Origin: Actinoallomurus iriomotensis
GTDB taxonomy: Bacteria > Actinomycetota > Actinomycetes > Streptosporangiales > Streptosporangiaceae
DNA length: 64,000 bases
Assembly (NCBI RefSeq): GCF_030269445.1
Contig: NZ_BSTJ01000004.1
Coordinates: forward strand, 62,001-126,000
Direction: 5' to 3'
This document shows, in pieces, positions 18,600-27,348 of this stretch (within the stretch, counting starts at the first letter, position 1; every line of letters begins with the position of its first letter). The notes under the pieces were generated by a model that made no database searches, was not told the origin of the DNA, and saw nothing but the letters and a program-made list of their open reading frames with translations. The translations under genes were made by a program, and so were the position numbers.

Positions 18600-18993
18600 T
18601 GCCGGTTCCGGCCCGCTTCCGGCCCCCGGCGTCCGGTCCGGGCGCCGGGACCTCACGCGCGCTCATGACCGGCCGGACCTCGACCGAGCCCCGGCGCGCC
18701 GTCGGCATTCGCGCCGCGTGGTGCAACGCCTCGTCGAGGTCGGCGCAGTTCAGCACGTAGTAGCCGGCGAGGAACTCCTTGGTCACCGCGAAGGGCCCGT
18801 CGGTGAGCTCGGTCTCCCCGCCCCGCACGCGAACGGTGGTCGCGCTCGCCACCGGATGGAGGGGACCGTTGGCGACGAGCAGCCCGGCCTTCCGCAGGCT
18901 CTCCGTCACCGCCAGCCACTCCGACATGTCCGCCCACCTGTCCTGCTCGTCCTCGGTCTCCGGGGCGTACAGCAACACCATGTACTCCGGCAT
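18592..18993 (-). CDS. YCII-related DGPF-domain protein
   Basis: A 133-residue protein starting MPEYMVLLYAPE with the signature TDGPFAVTKEFLAGYYVL and the ferredoxin-like fold of the YCII family. In ECF42 operons these proteins are the typical partner or target; their biochemical role is unknown. GAGGAGG lies 5 bases upstream of ATG 18993. The last 20 residues, rich in Gly/Pro/Ala, run across the sigma-factor start. Confidence 0.92.
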   Translation of the reverse strand: MPEYMVLLYAPETEDEQDRWADMSEWLAVTESLRKAGLLVANGPLHPVASATTVRVRGGETELTDGPFAVTKEFLAGYYVLNCADLDEALHHAARMPTARRGSVEVRPVMSAREVPAPGPDAGGRKRAGTGNG

Positions 18994-19100
18994 CTCGCCT
19001 CCTCGGTTTCGCCGTCGTATGGCCCTCTTCACCGATACGACGCAGGGCGGCACGGAATTTGGACGGCTCTCCCGTGAATCGTGTGGTCAGGGCCGTTCGG

Positions 19101-19772
19101 TCACGCCGACGGCGTCTCGGCCGTTTCCGGGCGCGGGAAGGAGTCGAACAGCCACTCGACCGCGTGCACGTCGCCGGACACGGTGAGGTCTCCGGCGCGT
19201 ACGGCCTCCTCCAGGTCACGTCTTCGGGTCAGTACGGCCGCGAACGTCCTGGTGTCGGTGGCGATCGTCGCGTCCGGAGCGGAGGGCTCGCCGCGACTGA
19301 TGCCGATGTCACCGTCGGCGATCCGCACGGTGACCTGGTCGTCGCCGAAGACGAGCCCGTAGGTCGCGGACCGGCCGTCGCCCTTCTCCGGGGCGAAGTC
19401 CCCCTGAAGGGCCAGCATGAGAGCGTCCACGCTGGTGTCCGCGTCGAGGTCGCGGAACGGTGAGAGCCTGCCCCAGCGGCCGAGGTGGACGAGGACCGGT
19501 TGAAGCTGCCGCCCCCACTCCGTGAGCTCGTACACCCAGGACCGGGCGGGCGGACCGAGCTTGCGGCGACGCACGATGCCGGCCTCTTCGAGTTCACGTA
19601 GTCGCTGCGACACGCGGTTCGGGCCGGCGTTCGGCAGGCCGCTGCGCAGGTCGCTGAAGCGCTTGGGCCCCAGGAGCAGCTCCCGTACGACCAGGAGGGC
19701 CCAGCGCTCGCCGACCAGGTCGAGGGCATGCGCGGCGGCGCAGGCGTCGCCGTAGGTTCGCGGGCTTCCCAC
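19101..19772 (-). CDS. HxlR-family regulator with SCP2-like C-terminal domain
   Basis: A 223-residue regulator. Residues 1-100 are a winged helix of the HxlR/MarR-like type (DLVGERWALLVVRELLLGPK, RFSDLRSGLPNAGPNRVSQR, LRELEEAGIVRRR). The C-terminal half resembles an SCP2 sterol-carrier-like fold, an arrangement seen in some actinobacterial HxlR proteins and probably a ligand sensor. It is divergent from the NmrA-type gene at 19889, so it probably represses or senses for that three-gene operon. The gene starts at 19772 without a strong Shine-Dalgarno. Confidence 0.9.
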   Translation of the reverse strand: MGSPRTYGDACAAAHALDLVGERWALLVVRELLLGPKRFSDLRSGLPNAGPNRVSQRLRELEEAGIVRRRKLGPPARSWVYELTEWGRQLQPVLVHLGRWGRLSPFRDLDADTSVDALMLALQGDFAPEKGDGRSATYGLVFGDDQVTVRIADGDIGISRGEPSAPDATIATDTRTFAAVLTRRRDLEEAVRAGDLTVSGDVHAVEWLFDSFPRPETAETPSA

Positions 19773-19826
19773 GTCCTCGAGTCTAACCGACGGTACGTTC
19801 CGATACGGAGCTGGATGGTATCGAAG

Positions 19827-19856
19827 TTGTACTAACTAGTTCCGGCAAAGTACTCT
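19827..19856 (+). promoter_or_regulatory. Promoter with central palindrome, likely HxlR operator
   Basis: TTGTAC (19827-19832), an 18-base spacer and TACTCT (19851-19856) form a -35/-10 pair for the NmrA operon. The perfect palindrome AACTAGTT (19834-19841) sits in the spacer, where a bound HxlR dimer would interfere with RNA polymerase. Confidence 0.5.
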
Positions 19857-19888
19857 CCGCCTGGTTCTCCGAACAGGAAGAAGGAGCG

Positions 19889-20785
19889 ATGATCCTCATC
19901 ACAGGAGCGAACGGACGTCCCGGATCTGCCGTCGTTCGGGAGTTCGCACGGCAGGGCGCACCGGTCCGCGCGCTCGTACGGGATCCGAAGAAGGCGGACC
20001 GTCTACGGGCACTGCCGGGCGTCGACGTCCGGACCGGCGACATGCTCTGGCCCGAGACGCTGGAATCCGCGTTGGCCGGGGTGGACCGCGTACTGATGAT
20101 CAGCAGCGCCGGTCCGCAGATGCTGGAAACCCAGTGCACGTTCATCGACGCGGCTGCCCGGGCCGGTGTCGGTCACATCGTGAAGTTCTCCGGCAAGGAC
20201 TCGATCGACGGGTTCGACCCCGAGCGGTTCCGCTCGTCCCGGAGCCACGAGCAGATCCAGCGTTACCTGGTCGCCTCCGGTACGCCGTGGACCGTGCTGC
20301 GGCCAAGCCAGTTCATGCAGGTGTACTTCGAGGAGGTGCCGGACATCGTCCGCTCCGGCGAGCTTCGCCTGCCGCTCGGTGACACGACGCTCGCCCCGAT
20401 CGACGTCGAGGACATCGCCAAAGTCGCCTACGCCGTGCTCACCACCCCCGGTCACGAAGGCAGGACGTACACGATGACCGGTCCTGAGGCCCTCACCATG
20501 ACCGACGTCGCCGGCCGCATCTCCGATGCCATCGGCAAGCCGGTCCGCTACCGCGACGTGACCCCCGAGGAGAAGCGGCGGGACTGGATCGAGGCCGGAT
20601 ACCCGCCGGCGCGAGCGAGCGCGTTCACGCAACTCTTCCAGGAGCGGACCCGGCTGGGTCGCTCGACCGTCGACCTCACCGCCCACGAGCGCTTCGGCAT
20701 CGAACCGACCACCTTCGCGGAGTTCGCCCGTCGCAACGCCGACACCTTCCGCGGCGCCTCCGACTACGTCGTCACCCCCGCCTGA
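19889..20785 (+). CDS. NmrA-like NAD(P)H-binding protein
   Basis: A 298-residue atypical SDR. The N-terminus MILITGANGRPGSAVVREFA carries the glycine-rich dinucleotide-binding motif, followed by VRALVRDPKKADRLR. VKFSGKDSIDG and TVLRPSQFMQVYFEEVPDIV match quinone-oxidoreductase/NmrA-type proteins (QorB-like). They bind NAD(P)H and act as redox sensors or quinone reductases. AGAAGGAGCG lies 6-7 bases upstream of the ATG. It is the first gene of a plus-strand operon controlled from the HxlR-side promoter. Confidence 0.92.
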   Translation: MILITGANGRPGSAVVREFARQGAPVRALVRDPKKADRLRALPGVDVRTGDMLWPETLESALAGVDRVLMISSAGPQMLETQCTFIDAAARAGVGHIVKFSGKDSIDGFDPERFRSSRSHEQIQRYLVASGTPWTVLRPSQFMQVYFEEVPDIVRSGELRLPLGDTTLAPIDVEDIAKVAYAVLTTPGHEGRTYTMTGPEALTMTDVAGRISDAIGKPVRYRDVTPEEKRRDWIEAGYPPARASAFTQLFQERTRLGRSTVDLTAHERFGIEPTTFAEFARRNADTFRGASDYVVTPA

Positions 20786-20859
20786 GCGGGCGCTCGAGGT
20801 CCAAATCAGCACGTCCGCCGCGTCGGTCCAGCAAAGGCCACCGAGACAAAGGGGATGAG

Positions 20860-21315
20860 ATGAGTTCGTATCTGCGGGAACGGGCGGATGCGGGGGACAG
20901 CGACTCGGCCGTACCGGTCGAGGAGCGTGCGGTGCTCGCCGTGTTCGACGAGACGTCCAGCGCATGGGCGAAGGGCGACGCGAATGCGTTCGCCAGGCGG
21001 TACGGAGAGAACGCCAGCGTGATCCTGCCCGGGGTTCACCTGCGGGGCAGGGCCGCCGTACGAACCGGCATGGCCGAGGCCTTCGCCCTCCCGCTGAAGG
21101 GATCCACGCGCCTTCACCGGGCCGAGAACGTCCGGTTCCTCAACGCCGACACGGCGATCGTGATCACCCGGAGCGCGACCGTGTTCTCCGGCGAGTCGGA
21201 GCCTCCTGCCGACCGATGGGAGCTGGCGACATGGGCGCTCTCCCGAGGAGCCGACGGATGGCTCGTCGAGGCCTACCACAGTTGCCCGGCCGGAGCCGCT
21301 CCGCCGGAAGCGTGA
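20860..21315 (+). CDS. SgcJ/EcaC-type SnoaL/NTF2-like protein
   Basis: A 151-residue NTF2-fold protein: a helical start (VLAVFDETSSAWAKGDANAF) then the cone-shaped beta-sheet (ENASVILPGVHLRGRAAVRT, TAIVITRSATVFSG, WELATWALSRGADGWLVEAY). Members of this DUF4440/SgcJ group are small cytosolic proteins with uncertain enzymatic role. AAAGGGGATGAG precedes the ATG. It is the middle gene of the three-gene operon downstream of the NmrA-like gene. Confidence 0.85.
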   Translation: MSSYLRERADAGDSDSAVPVEERAVLAVFDETSSAWAKGDANAFARRYGENASVILPGVHLRGRAAVRTGMAEAFALPLKGSTRLHRAENVRFLNADTAIVITRSATVFSGESEPPADRWELATWALSRGADGWLVEAYHSCPAGAAPPEA

Positions 21316-21354
21316 CCGGCAGGAAACCGGACTTACCCAGGGAGAACGAATTCG

Positions 21355-22053
21355 ATGAAGATGGCTGGAAGTACGGCATTCGTCACTGGCGCCAATCGCG
21401 GATTGGGCCGGCGTTTCGCGGAACAGCTCGTGGCACGCGGCGCCACCGTGTACGGCGGCGTCCGGAACGTCGCGTCACTCGATGTGCCGGGGGTGATTCC
21501 CGTCGCGATCGATGTCACGGACGCCGCGTCCGTGGCCGCCGCGGCGGAGAGGGCGTCGGGCGTGTCGCTGCTGATCAACAACGCGGGTTCCTACACGGGC
21601 GCGTCGGTGTCCGACGGTTCCCTGCAGGACATTCGCCTGGAGATGGAGACCCACTATTTCGGCACGCTGACCGTGAGCCGCGCCTTCGCCCCGCAACTGG
21701 CCGACAGCGGAGGCGGCACGATCCTCAACGTGTTGTCCGTGCTGTCATGGGTGACCTATCCGGGTTACAGCGGCTACGCCGCGGCCAAGTCGGCGCAGTG
21801 GTCGCTCACCAATGCGCTGCGGCTCGAACTCGCGGCTCAGGGCACGAGCGTCGCCGCCCTGCACGTCGGATACATGGACACCGACATGGTCGCGTCCGTC
21901 GACGCTCCCAAGAGCGATCCCGCGGCGATCGCCGCCCTGTCCCTCGACGCTCTCGAGGAGGGCTCCATCGAAATCATCGCCGACGAAGACGCCCGCCGGG
22001 TCCGGGCGAACCTGGCCGGCGGAGCCGCCCGGCTCTATCCGGCGGCCGGATAG
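21355..22053 (+). CDS. Short-chain dehydrogenase/reductase
   Basis: A 232-residue classical SDR: cofactor motif TGANRGLG at about residues 11-18, NNAG (LLINNAGSYTG), catalytic Ser in VLSVLSW and YAAAK for the Tyr-Lys pair. It is NAD(P)-dependent; the substrate is unknown. It is the third gene of the HxlR-linked operon, and a perfect hairpin follows 27 bases after the stop, marking the operon end. Confidence 0.93.
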   Translation: MKMAGSTAFVTGANRGLGRRFAEQLVARGATVYGGVRNVASLDVPGVIPVAIDVTDAASVAAAAERASGVSLLINNAGSYTGASVSDGSLQDIRLEMETHYFGTLTVSRAFAPQLADSGGGTILNVLSVLSWVTYPGYSGYAAAKSAQWSLTNALRLELAAQGTSVAALHVGYMDTDMVASVDAPKSDPAAIAALSLDALEEGSIEIIADEDARRVRANLAGGAARLYPAAG

Positions 22054-22080
22054 AACTCATCGGCGAGTCTCCGTCCGAAT

Positions 22081-22108
22081 GGTCCCGTCCGGTCTTCCGG
22101 ACGGGACC
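22081..22108. terminator. Bidirectional intrinsic-type hairpin
   Basis: GGTCCCGTCCGG, a TCTT loop, then CCGGACGGGACC: a perfect 12-bp stem with a 4-base loop between two convergent genes. There is no U-tract, which is usual for actinomycete terminators. The rest of 22054-22343 shows no gene. Confidence 0.8.
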
Positions 22109-22343
22109 AGGGGATCGCGCGCGTCGGGCGATGGGCGGTCCGGCTCATCCGGGACGGAGACGGTCCACTGACCGCCGCTCGTCCGGACTCGGTCGCCACG
22201 ACGGCCCCAACGACGTCGCGCAGTGTCGAGGTGCCGCGCCCTCGTGGACGGCGACGTGGACGCCGTGCGTGCCACCGCTGGACCGGGAGACCGTCTTCGA
22301 GCCGACCCGCCCTCGTCAGGCATTGGTCTGGTGCGGACGCGCC

Positions 22344-23348
22344 TCACGGCGGGCTCACCAGGGTGTCCAGCCGATCAATGCGGCTGATGACGTGGCCGAA
22401 GTAGTAGTCCGGTTCGCGTGGCACTCCCGGATCGGCCTTGCCTTCTGTGCGGCGCACCCACCGCTCGACCCACCAGAGGGCGGAACCCAGCAGGGTCACC
22501 GGTTCCCACCAGTTGACGCGTTCGATGATGGGGGCCAGTCGCGAGCGGCTGTCCATGCCGTGCCGGTACCCGTCCCAGAACGCCCGGCGCTGGGACGGCG
22601 TGAGCGCGTTCTGGTCGAACGTGTACGCCAGCTCGTCGGCGGGGTCTCCGAGCCGCGTGTACTCCCAGTCGATCAGGCAGGGGCCGGGGCTCCAGAGCAC
22701 GTTTCCCGGAGCGATGTCACCGTGCAGCAACGAGAGGGTCTCGCCGGAATCCCAGGAGGCCGCGAAGCTCTCCGCCAGCGAGCCGGCGGCGCTCCGCAAC
22801 CGTTCCTGGAGCGTTTCAGGCAGTGGGTCACGAGCCCAGACGAGGGTCGACAGGATCGCCCGAAGCCGGTCACCGGCATACGACGCGATCGTGGTTCGCG
22901 CCCCCACCGACTCACCCAGGCCGTCGACGGGGCGCTCATGGACCCAGGCCACGAGCGAGGCGAGTCGCCGGATCTCCGTCAGGCCCACCGTCCGCAAATC
23001 CTCCCGGCGGCCGGGAAGGAACTGCATGCACATCGCCGGCGTAGCGAACCAATCGCTCGTGCGGCGGAAGTCGTACAACACAGGGGCTGCGACGCCACCC
23101 ACGTGCTCAAGGACCGCGGCCTCGCGCTCAGCCTGAGCGGTCTCGGAGGCGTCGCCGCCGAAGGAGACTCTGACCACGACGTCCCGGATGCCATCTGATG
23201 CGTCGCGAAAGGAGACCCGGTGTACCGCGTGGCGGTTGCCGTCCTCGAACGGGGTCACGGCGGTGACGGCCTCGGCGGGCCGGCCCATCGCGTCTGACGC
23301 GTAAGCCCGCACCGCGGCGAGTTGAGCTTCGCTGGAGGATTCGGTCAT
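22344..23348 (-). CDS. Aminoglycoside phosphotransferase / choline-kinase-like family protein
   Basis: A 334-residue small-molecule kinase with the protein-kinase-like fold. The catalytic loop LLHGDIAPGNVLW (HxDxxxxN) and metal site LIDWEYTRLGDPADELAYT are intact. The N-lobe region with VVVRVSFGGD supplies the nucleotide-binding Lys/Arg. Members phosphorylate aminoglycosides, choline, homoserine or unknown metabolites; resistance cannot be inferred. ATG 23348 begins at a natural N-terminus (MTESSSEAQLAAVRAYASDA), while the longer frame upstream is Arg/Pro-rich. It is monocistronic. Confidence 0.88.
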   Translation of the reverse strand: MTESSSEAQLAAVRAYASDAMGRPAEAVTAVTPFEDGNRHAVHRVSFRDASDGIRDVVVRVSFGGDASETAQAEREAAVLEHVGGVAAPVLYDFRRTSDWFATPAMCMQFLPGRREDLRTVGLTEIRRLASLVAWVHERPVDGLGESVGARTTIASYAGDRLRAILSTLVWARDPLPETLQERLRSAAGSLAESFAASWDSGETLSLLHGDIAPGNVLWSPGPCLIDWEYTRLGDPADELAYTFDQNALTPSQRRAFWDGYRHGMDSRSRLAPIIERVNWWEPVTLLGSALWWVERWVRRTEGKADPGVPREPDYYFGHVISRIDRLDTLVSPP

Positions 23349-23521
23349 CGGAACGGAGCCTTGGAACAGTCGTGATGGTCGCCGCGCTCGCGCCGGAGAC
23401 CAGAGCCGACAGCAGGCTAATACTCCGGCCGGTGCGCCCGGAGACCATAGAGGTGGTCGTCCAGCGATCATGACCTGAACATGTGATCACCGATGCCCGA
23501 TCGCGTGCACACCCCCGGCGG

Positions 23522-24460
23522 TCAGGCGGGGAACCGCACGCCGACCAGCCGCTCGGAAGCCTCCCAGAGCCTGCCGGCGTCGTCCATGCCGCGCAGCGGA
23601 GCCCACGGCTCCTGCCGCGCTGGAGCACCACCGAGGTCGCCGCGTCCCTTGGGGCCGTAGAACTGGCCGCCCTGCGCGTCCGGGCCGGTCGCGGCCAGCA
23701 GCGCGGGCAGGGCGGCGGTGTCGACCGTACCGACGAGGATGCCCATGCGGGAGAGCGCGCGGATCAGGCGGACGGAGCCGGTGTCCTTCTGCCGCCCCAT
23801 GCCGGGCTGTGCGGACAGCAGGTTCGTGGGAGAGATGCCGGGGTGGGCGAGGTTGCTGGTGATGCCCCACCCGGCCGCCTTGCTGCGCGCGTCGAGCTCA
23901 CGGGCGAACAGGCCGACAGCGATCTTGGACTGGCTGTAGGCCTTTCTCGCGTCGTAACCGTTCTCCCAGTTCAGGTCGTCCCAGTTGATCGCACCGCTGC
24001 GTGCGGCGACGCTCGTCTGGTGCGTGACCCGGGCCTTGCCCTCGCGAAGCAGCGGCAGCAGGCCCTGGGTGAGGGCGAAGTGACCGAGATGGTTGGTGCC
24101 GAACTGCAGCTCGAATCCGTCCTTGGTGACCTGGTGGCTGGGCGGCGTCATCACACCGGCGTTGTTGATGAGGATGTCGATCGGACGGCCTTCACTCACG
24201 AGCCGGTCCGCGAGGGCCGCCACCGAGTCGAGCGAGGACAGGTCGAGGGCCCGGGTGGTGATCTTCGCACCCGGGACGAGACCACGGATGCGGTCGGCGG
24301 CCTTCTCGCCCTTGACCGTGTTGCGAACCGGCATGATCACCTCGGCGCCCGCTTCGACGAGGCGGGTGGCGATGACGAACCCGATGCCGTCGCTCGCACC
24401 GGTGATGACGGCGAGCTTTCCGGACAGATCGGGGATGGCGATATCAATGCTGCGAGACAT
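23522..24460 (-). CDS. SDR-family oxidoreductase (retinol-dehydrogenase-like)
   Basis: A 312-residue [11 protein letters not shown] cofactor motif near residue 20, [20 protein letters not shown] and [16 protein letters not shown] with the catalytic YxxxK. The C-terminal stretch [17 protein letters not shown] is characteristic of the large, WWOX/retinol-dehydrogenase-like SDRs abundant in actinomycetes. AAGGAGACC precedes the ATG. No adjacent regulator is intact: the 1.3 kb upstream contains only a universal-stress-protein remnant. Confidence 0.93.
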   Translation of the reverse strand: MSRSIDIAIPDLSGKLAVITGASDGIGFVIATRLVEAGAEVIMPVRNTVKGEKAADRIRGLVPGAKITTRALDLSSLDSVAALADRLVSEGRPIDILINNAGVMTPPSHQVTKDGFELQFGTNHLGHFALTQGLLPLLREGKARVTHQTSVAARSGAINWDDLNWENGYDARKAYSQSKIAVGLFARELDARSKAAGWGITSNLAHPGISPTNLLSAQPGMGRQKDTGSVRLIRALSRMGILVGTVDTAALPALLAATGPDAQGGQFYGPKGRGDLGGAPARQEPWAPLRGMDDAGRLWEASERLVGVRFPA

Positions 24461-24780
24461 GAACGGTCTCCTTCATTCTGCGACGAATCCACTGCGGACC
24501 GGCGTGTGAGTCCATGCTCGAACCTCGCCGCCCGCGGATTCAGGGCCGCCCTGTCCACGGATCGCCGATCCACCTCTCGGCAGCGTCGGGCGCGCTCGGA
24601 CGCATGACGGACGAGGAGACGTCGAGCGGGCTACGGACCGACACCGACCCGATCCCTTGCCACGATGCCGACCAACCGGCGCGCAGTGGTCTTCGACGCC
24701 GCCACACCGAGTCGGCACCGCGCGCCAGATGCTGAGCCTGTTCACCCATCGGCGTCGAACCCTGCCCGACGGCCGCGAAC

Positions 24781-25116
24781 TCAACCGCCTGGACCTGCTC
24801 TGACGTTTCCTACCTCTCTTGCCTCGCTCTCCGCGCCGCGGGAGGGGACGACCGCGACGAGGCAACGGGCGTGGCGGATGAGGCCGTGGCCGACCGAGCC
24901 GAGCCGTAGAGCCGGTGTGGCCGCGGCGGCGACGACGGCGAGGTCCGCATCCACCGATGCCTCCACGAGCGCCGTGACCGGACGATCGCGAGGCGTGTTC
25001 TCCGCCACCGCGACGTCGGGATAACGCTCGCGCCGCGGCGGCGGCATGCCGAGGGGCCGTGGCGACGCTCGTTGGGTGCGTACGGCGAAGGCGGTCCCGA
25101 CCTGCCCGGCGATCAC
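24781..25116 (-). pseudogene. Universal stress protein (USP) remnant
   Basis: The frame contains the C-terminal half of a UspA domain: RYPDVAVAENTPRDRPVTAL, VEASVDADLAVVAAAATPAL, then LRLGSVGHGLIRHARCLVAV with VVPSRG, corresponding to the final beta-alpha-beta with the ATP-site loop. The N-terminal beta-alpha units with the VD start are not found upstream in any frame, and the GxxG loop is degraded. A truncated, non-functional copy. Confidence 0.6.
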
Positions 25117-25755
25117 CCCGAGCTCACTGCCGTGATCGGGATTCGCCCACCGGCCTCGCCAGGTCCCGGGCCGCCCCCGTCTCCCTCGACACGCGAAGAC
25201 CTGCGAGGCGAACTCCCTCCGCCGGTATCACTCGGTTCAGGTAGTGGAGGTCGCCGTACCGGCATGGTCCCCGTTCGGCCTCAGCCCTTCCCTCGGCCTC
25301 TTTGTCGGAGCTCTCCTTCGCCGGAGGTTCACGGTCAAGCTCCCTCGCTCGTCTCGCAGGCCTCGTCCCACGCTTTCCCGCCTATTTCGGCCGCTCCAGG
25401 GGCGAACGTCCTCAACCAGCGGGAACCATGGCGACTCGGCGATCACCGCCCCCCTTCCTCACACAGGCCGGCGAGCCATGTGCCGTCTCCGTCGCGATCG
25501 GATGTGGCCGCCACCAGACGGAGGGACACCCGCACGGAGGACCATCGGCCCTGGCCACACCGGCTTCTCCGACGAAACGTGAGGGTGGGAGGGGCGAAGT
25601 CATGATGTTCGTTGATCGCGTTGATGCCGGACGGCGTCTGGGTGCTCGGCTGGGGCATCCGCGGCCCATTCCCAGCGCCGCAAGGTCGGACTGTGCGGGC
25701 AGCGGAACGTCGCCGCCGCCGAACGCGAGCGCGCTGAGAACGGAGATGTGATGCC
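25117..25755. other. Long gene-poor stretch
   Basis: Several overlapping open frames cross this 640-bp region on both strands, but none has a recognisable domain, a convincing start or a natural amino-acid composition. Together with 24461-24780 it flanks the USP remnant and looks like decayed sequence between the SDR gene and the DUF1876 gene. Confidence 0.5.
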
Positions 25756-26007
25756 ATGAAGACCAAACAGTGGAGTGTGCAGATCGACATCGATGAGGAC
25801 GGCAAGAACACCCATGTGCGTGCCGCGCTCACCACGATGGACGGCATGACGATCGAGGGAAGCGGCCACGCCCGGCGGAATCCGCGAGACCGTGCCGTAC
25901 CGGAGATCGGCGACGAGCTGGCCGCGGGCCGGGCGCTCATCGATCTGGGCCACCGGCTCGTACAGCTCGCCAACGCCGAGGTCGCCCAATCCGTGGCAGG
26001 CCGGTGA
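25756..26007 (+). CDS. DUF1876 (dsRBD-like) domain protein
   Basis: An 83-residue protein that is a single DUF1876 domain: KQWSVQIDIDEDGKNTHVRA, then GHARRNPRDRAVPEIGDELA and AGRALIDLGHRLVQLA. The ARRNPxDxxVPEIGDELAxxRAL signature is diagnostic. Function unknown; family members are small cytosolic proteins often near universal stress proteins, which fits the USP remnant just upstream. A GGAGAT sequence precedes the ATG. Confidence 0.9.
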   Translation: MKTKQWSVQIDIDEDGKNTHVRAALTTMDGMTIEGSGHARRNPRDRAVPEIGDELAAGRALIDLGHRLVQLANAEVAQSVAGR

Positions 26008-26135
26008 ACGACCGCGGGAATGGATGGTCAGCGCATGAAGAGGATGTTCGACGTCTCTGCACGCCCGCCGTTGCGAGGGCGATTGATACCGGTGGCGAGT
26101 AGCCCAACCTGATCAGGAATCCCGCCCCGGCGATC

Positions 26136-26888
26136 TCAGCGGAGCGTCGCCCAGAACGCACGCAGGACCGCGGCGCCGCGGGAGGGGTCTTCGGTCATCC
26201 ACCAGTGGCCGAGTCCATGGAGGGTCTCTACTCGCGCCCCTGCCCGGCGGGCGGCGCGACGTCGTTGTTCCTCGGTCCCGACGGTGTGGTCGGCGGTGGC
26301 GAGGAGCGCGAGTCCCGGCCGCGCTGCCGCACGCTCCAGCTCCCAGCCGAGGCCGGGAATGCCCGATTTGACGGCAGACCGGTAGATCGCGAGCACGGCC
26401 CGGCCCATCGCCTCGTCCTGCCCGGCGGCGACGCGGGCGGCGACCTGCCGACACATGCCCCGTTCGACGAGCGTCGCGGTCCGTTCCTCGACGGTCCCGC
26501 CGAACCGTGCGGCGACGTCGGCCTCGCCGATGCCCGATGTCTGCCATCGGCGGGCGAGCTCGTGCCACTCGTAGTCGGGGTCGTAGATCCCGAGGACGTC
26601 GCTGACCCAGCTGCGGACGAGGTCCGGACGGCTCAGCACGACGTTCACCACATGGCCGCCGCCCAAGTCGTGGCCCACCAGGTCGACCGGTTCCCCGAAT
26701 GCCGTCAGCTCACCAGCGAGCCAGTCCCGGTACTCGCGATGGGTGGCGCCGAAACCGGCGGGCAGCGGCGCCCCGAAGCCGGGCGGCGACAGACAGACCA
26801 GATCGGATCGGGACTGCTCCAGTTCGGCCAGCAGCGGGTCCCAGACCGCCGCCGTCTCCGGGTTCCCGTGGACGAAGATCGCGGGCAT
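26136..26888 (-). CDS. Alpha/beta hydrolase (epoxide hydrolase/dehalogenase-like)
   Basis: A 250-residue alpha/beta hydrolase. The oxyanion motif HGNP is at residues 7-10 and the nucleophile elbow is GHDLGGG, with Asp rather than Ser, as in epoxide hydrolases and haloalkane dehalogenases. The C-terminal His in LHGLGHWWMTEDP completes the triad. No signal peptide. The start codon lies 5 bases after the stop of the DUF1330 gene, so the two form an operon, probably under the divergent TetR. Confidence 0.88.
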   Translation of the reverse strand: MPAIFVHGNPETAAVWDPLLAELEQSRSDLVCLSPPGFGAPLPAGFGATHREYRDWLAGELTAFGEPVDLVGHDLGGGHVVNVVLSRPDLVRSWVSDVLGIYDPDYEWHELARRWQTSGIGEADVAARFGGTVEERTATLVERGMCRQVAARVAAGQDEAMGRAVLAIYRSAVKSGIPGLGWELERAAARPGLALLATADHTVGTEEQRRRAARRAGARVETLHGLGHWWMTEDPSRGAAVLRAFWATLR

Positions 26889-26893
26889 CGGGC

Positions 26894-27262
26894 TCAGACC
26901 GCGATCGGCGTGGTTGCCTGCAGGACCGACTCCACGAGCGCCTCGCTGCGCAGGTGGGAGACCGCGCGGTACTCGGGGTCCCGGATCATGTCGGCGAACG
27001 CCTGCCGGTTGGGGTAGCGCACCAGCACCACCATGTCCCAGGCCTGCCCGTCCTCGGCGACCAGCGCGCGCCCGCCGTCACCCAGGTACTCAACGGCCAC
27101 GCCGTAGCGGGCGTTGACCGAGCCGCCGAGCGCCTCCGCGTAGCGCTGGTAGCTCTCGCGGCCGCCGTCTGGCCGGAACCGCAGCAGGTTGAGCATCACC
27201 ACCGGGCCGCCGGGGTCCTCGGCAAGCAGGACATCCAGGTCACGGTCGTTGATCTCGATCAT
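26894..27262 (-). CDS. DUF1330 domain protein
   Basis: A 122-residue dimeric alpha/beta-barrel (ABM-like) protein: GGPVVMLNLLRFRPDGG at the first strand, YLGDGGRALVAEDGQAWDMV and YPNRQAFADMIRDPEYRAV. The family is of unknown function. ATG 27262 is preceded by GGAGGTT at good spacing, so the 33 additional upstream residues are excluded. First gene of the operon with the hydrolase, divergent from TetR. Confidence 0.9.
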   Translation of the reverse strand: MIEINDRDLDVLLAEDPGGPVVMLNLLRFRPDGGRESYQRYAEALGGSVNARYGVAVEYLGDGGRALVAEDGQAWDMVVLVRYPNRQAFADMIRDPEYRAVSHLRSEALVESVLQATTPIAV

Positions 27263-27309
27263 CGGAACCTCCAGGCAGTGGGAAAGTGACGCCCTCACTC
27301 TCACATACT

Positions 27310-27342
27310 TGTTGTTCAACACGCAAGTTTTGCCGCTATGCT
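27310..27342. promoter_or_regulatory. Operator/promoter between DUF1330 and TetR genes
   Basis: The palindrome TGTTGTTCAACA (27310-27321) lies within a longer imperfect inverted repeat with ACTTG and CAAGT arms (about 27307-27328). TATGCT (27337-27342) is a good -10 for the plus-strand TetR gene, whose ATG follows 6 bases later. Likely the TetR autoregulatory site. Confidence 0.55.
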
Positions 27343-27348
27343 GCAACC

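Noticed and set aside
20964-23198. 744-residue plus-strand frame
   Set aside because: Arg/Gly/Pro-rich translation with no domain, crossing two convergent real genes and a terminator hairpin; a high-GC shadow frame.
22344-23348. Aminoglycoside resistance kinase
   Set aside because: Only the general APH/choline-kinase fold motifs are visible; the family is mostly non-resistance enzymes, so a specific call is unsupported.
24729-24803. Short plus-strand frame MLSLFTHRRRTLPDG
   Set aside because: Only 24 codons, no ribosome site, no recognised family, and inside a decayed region.
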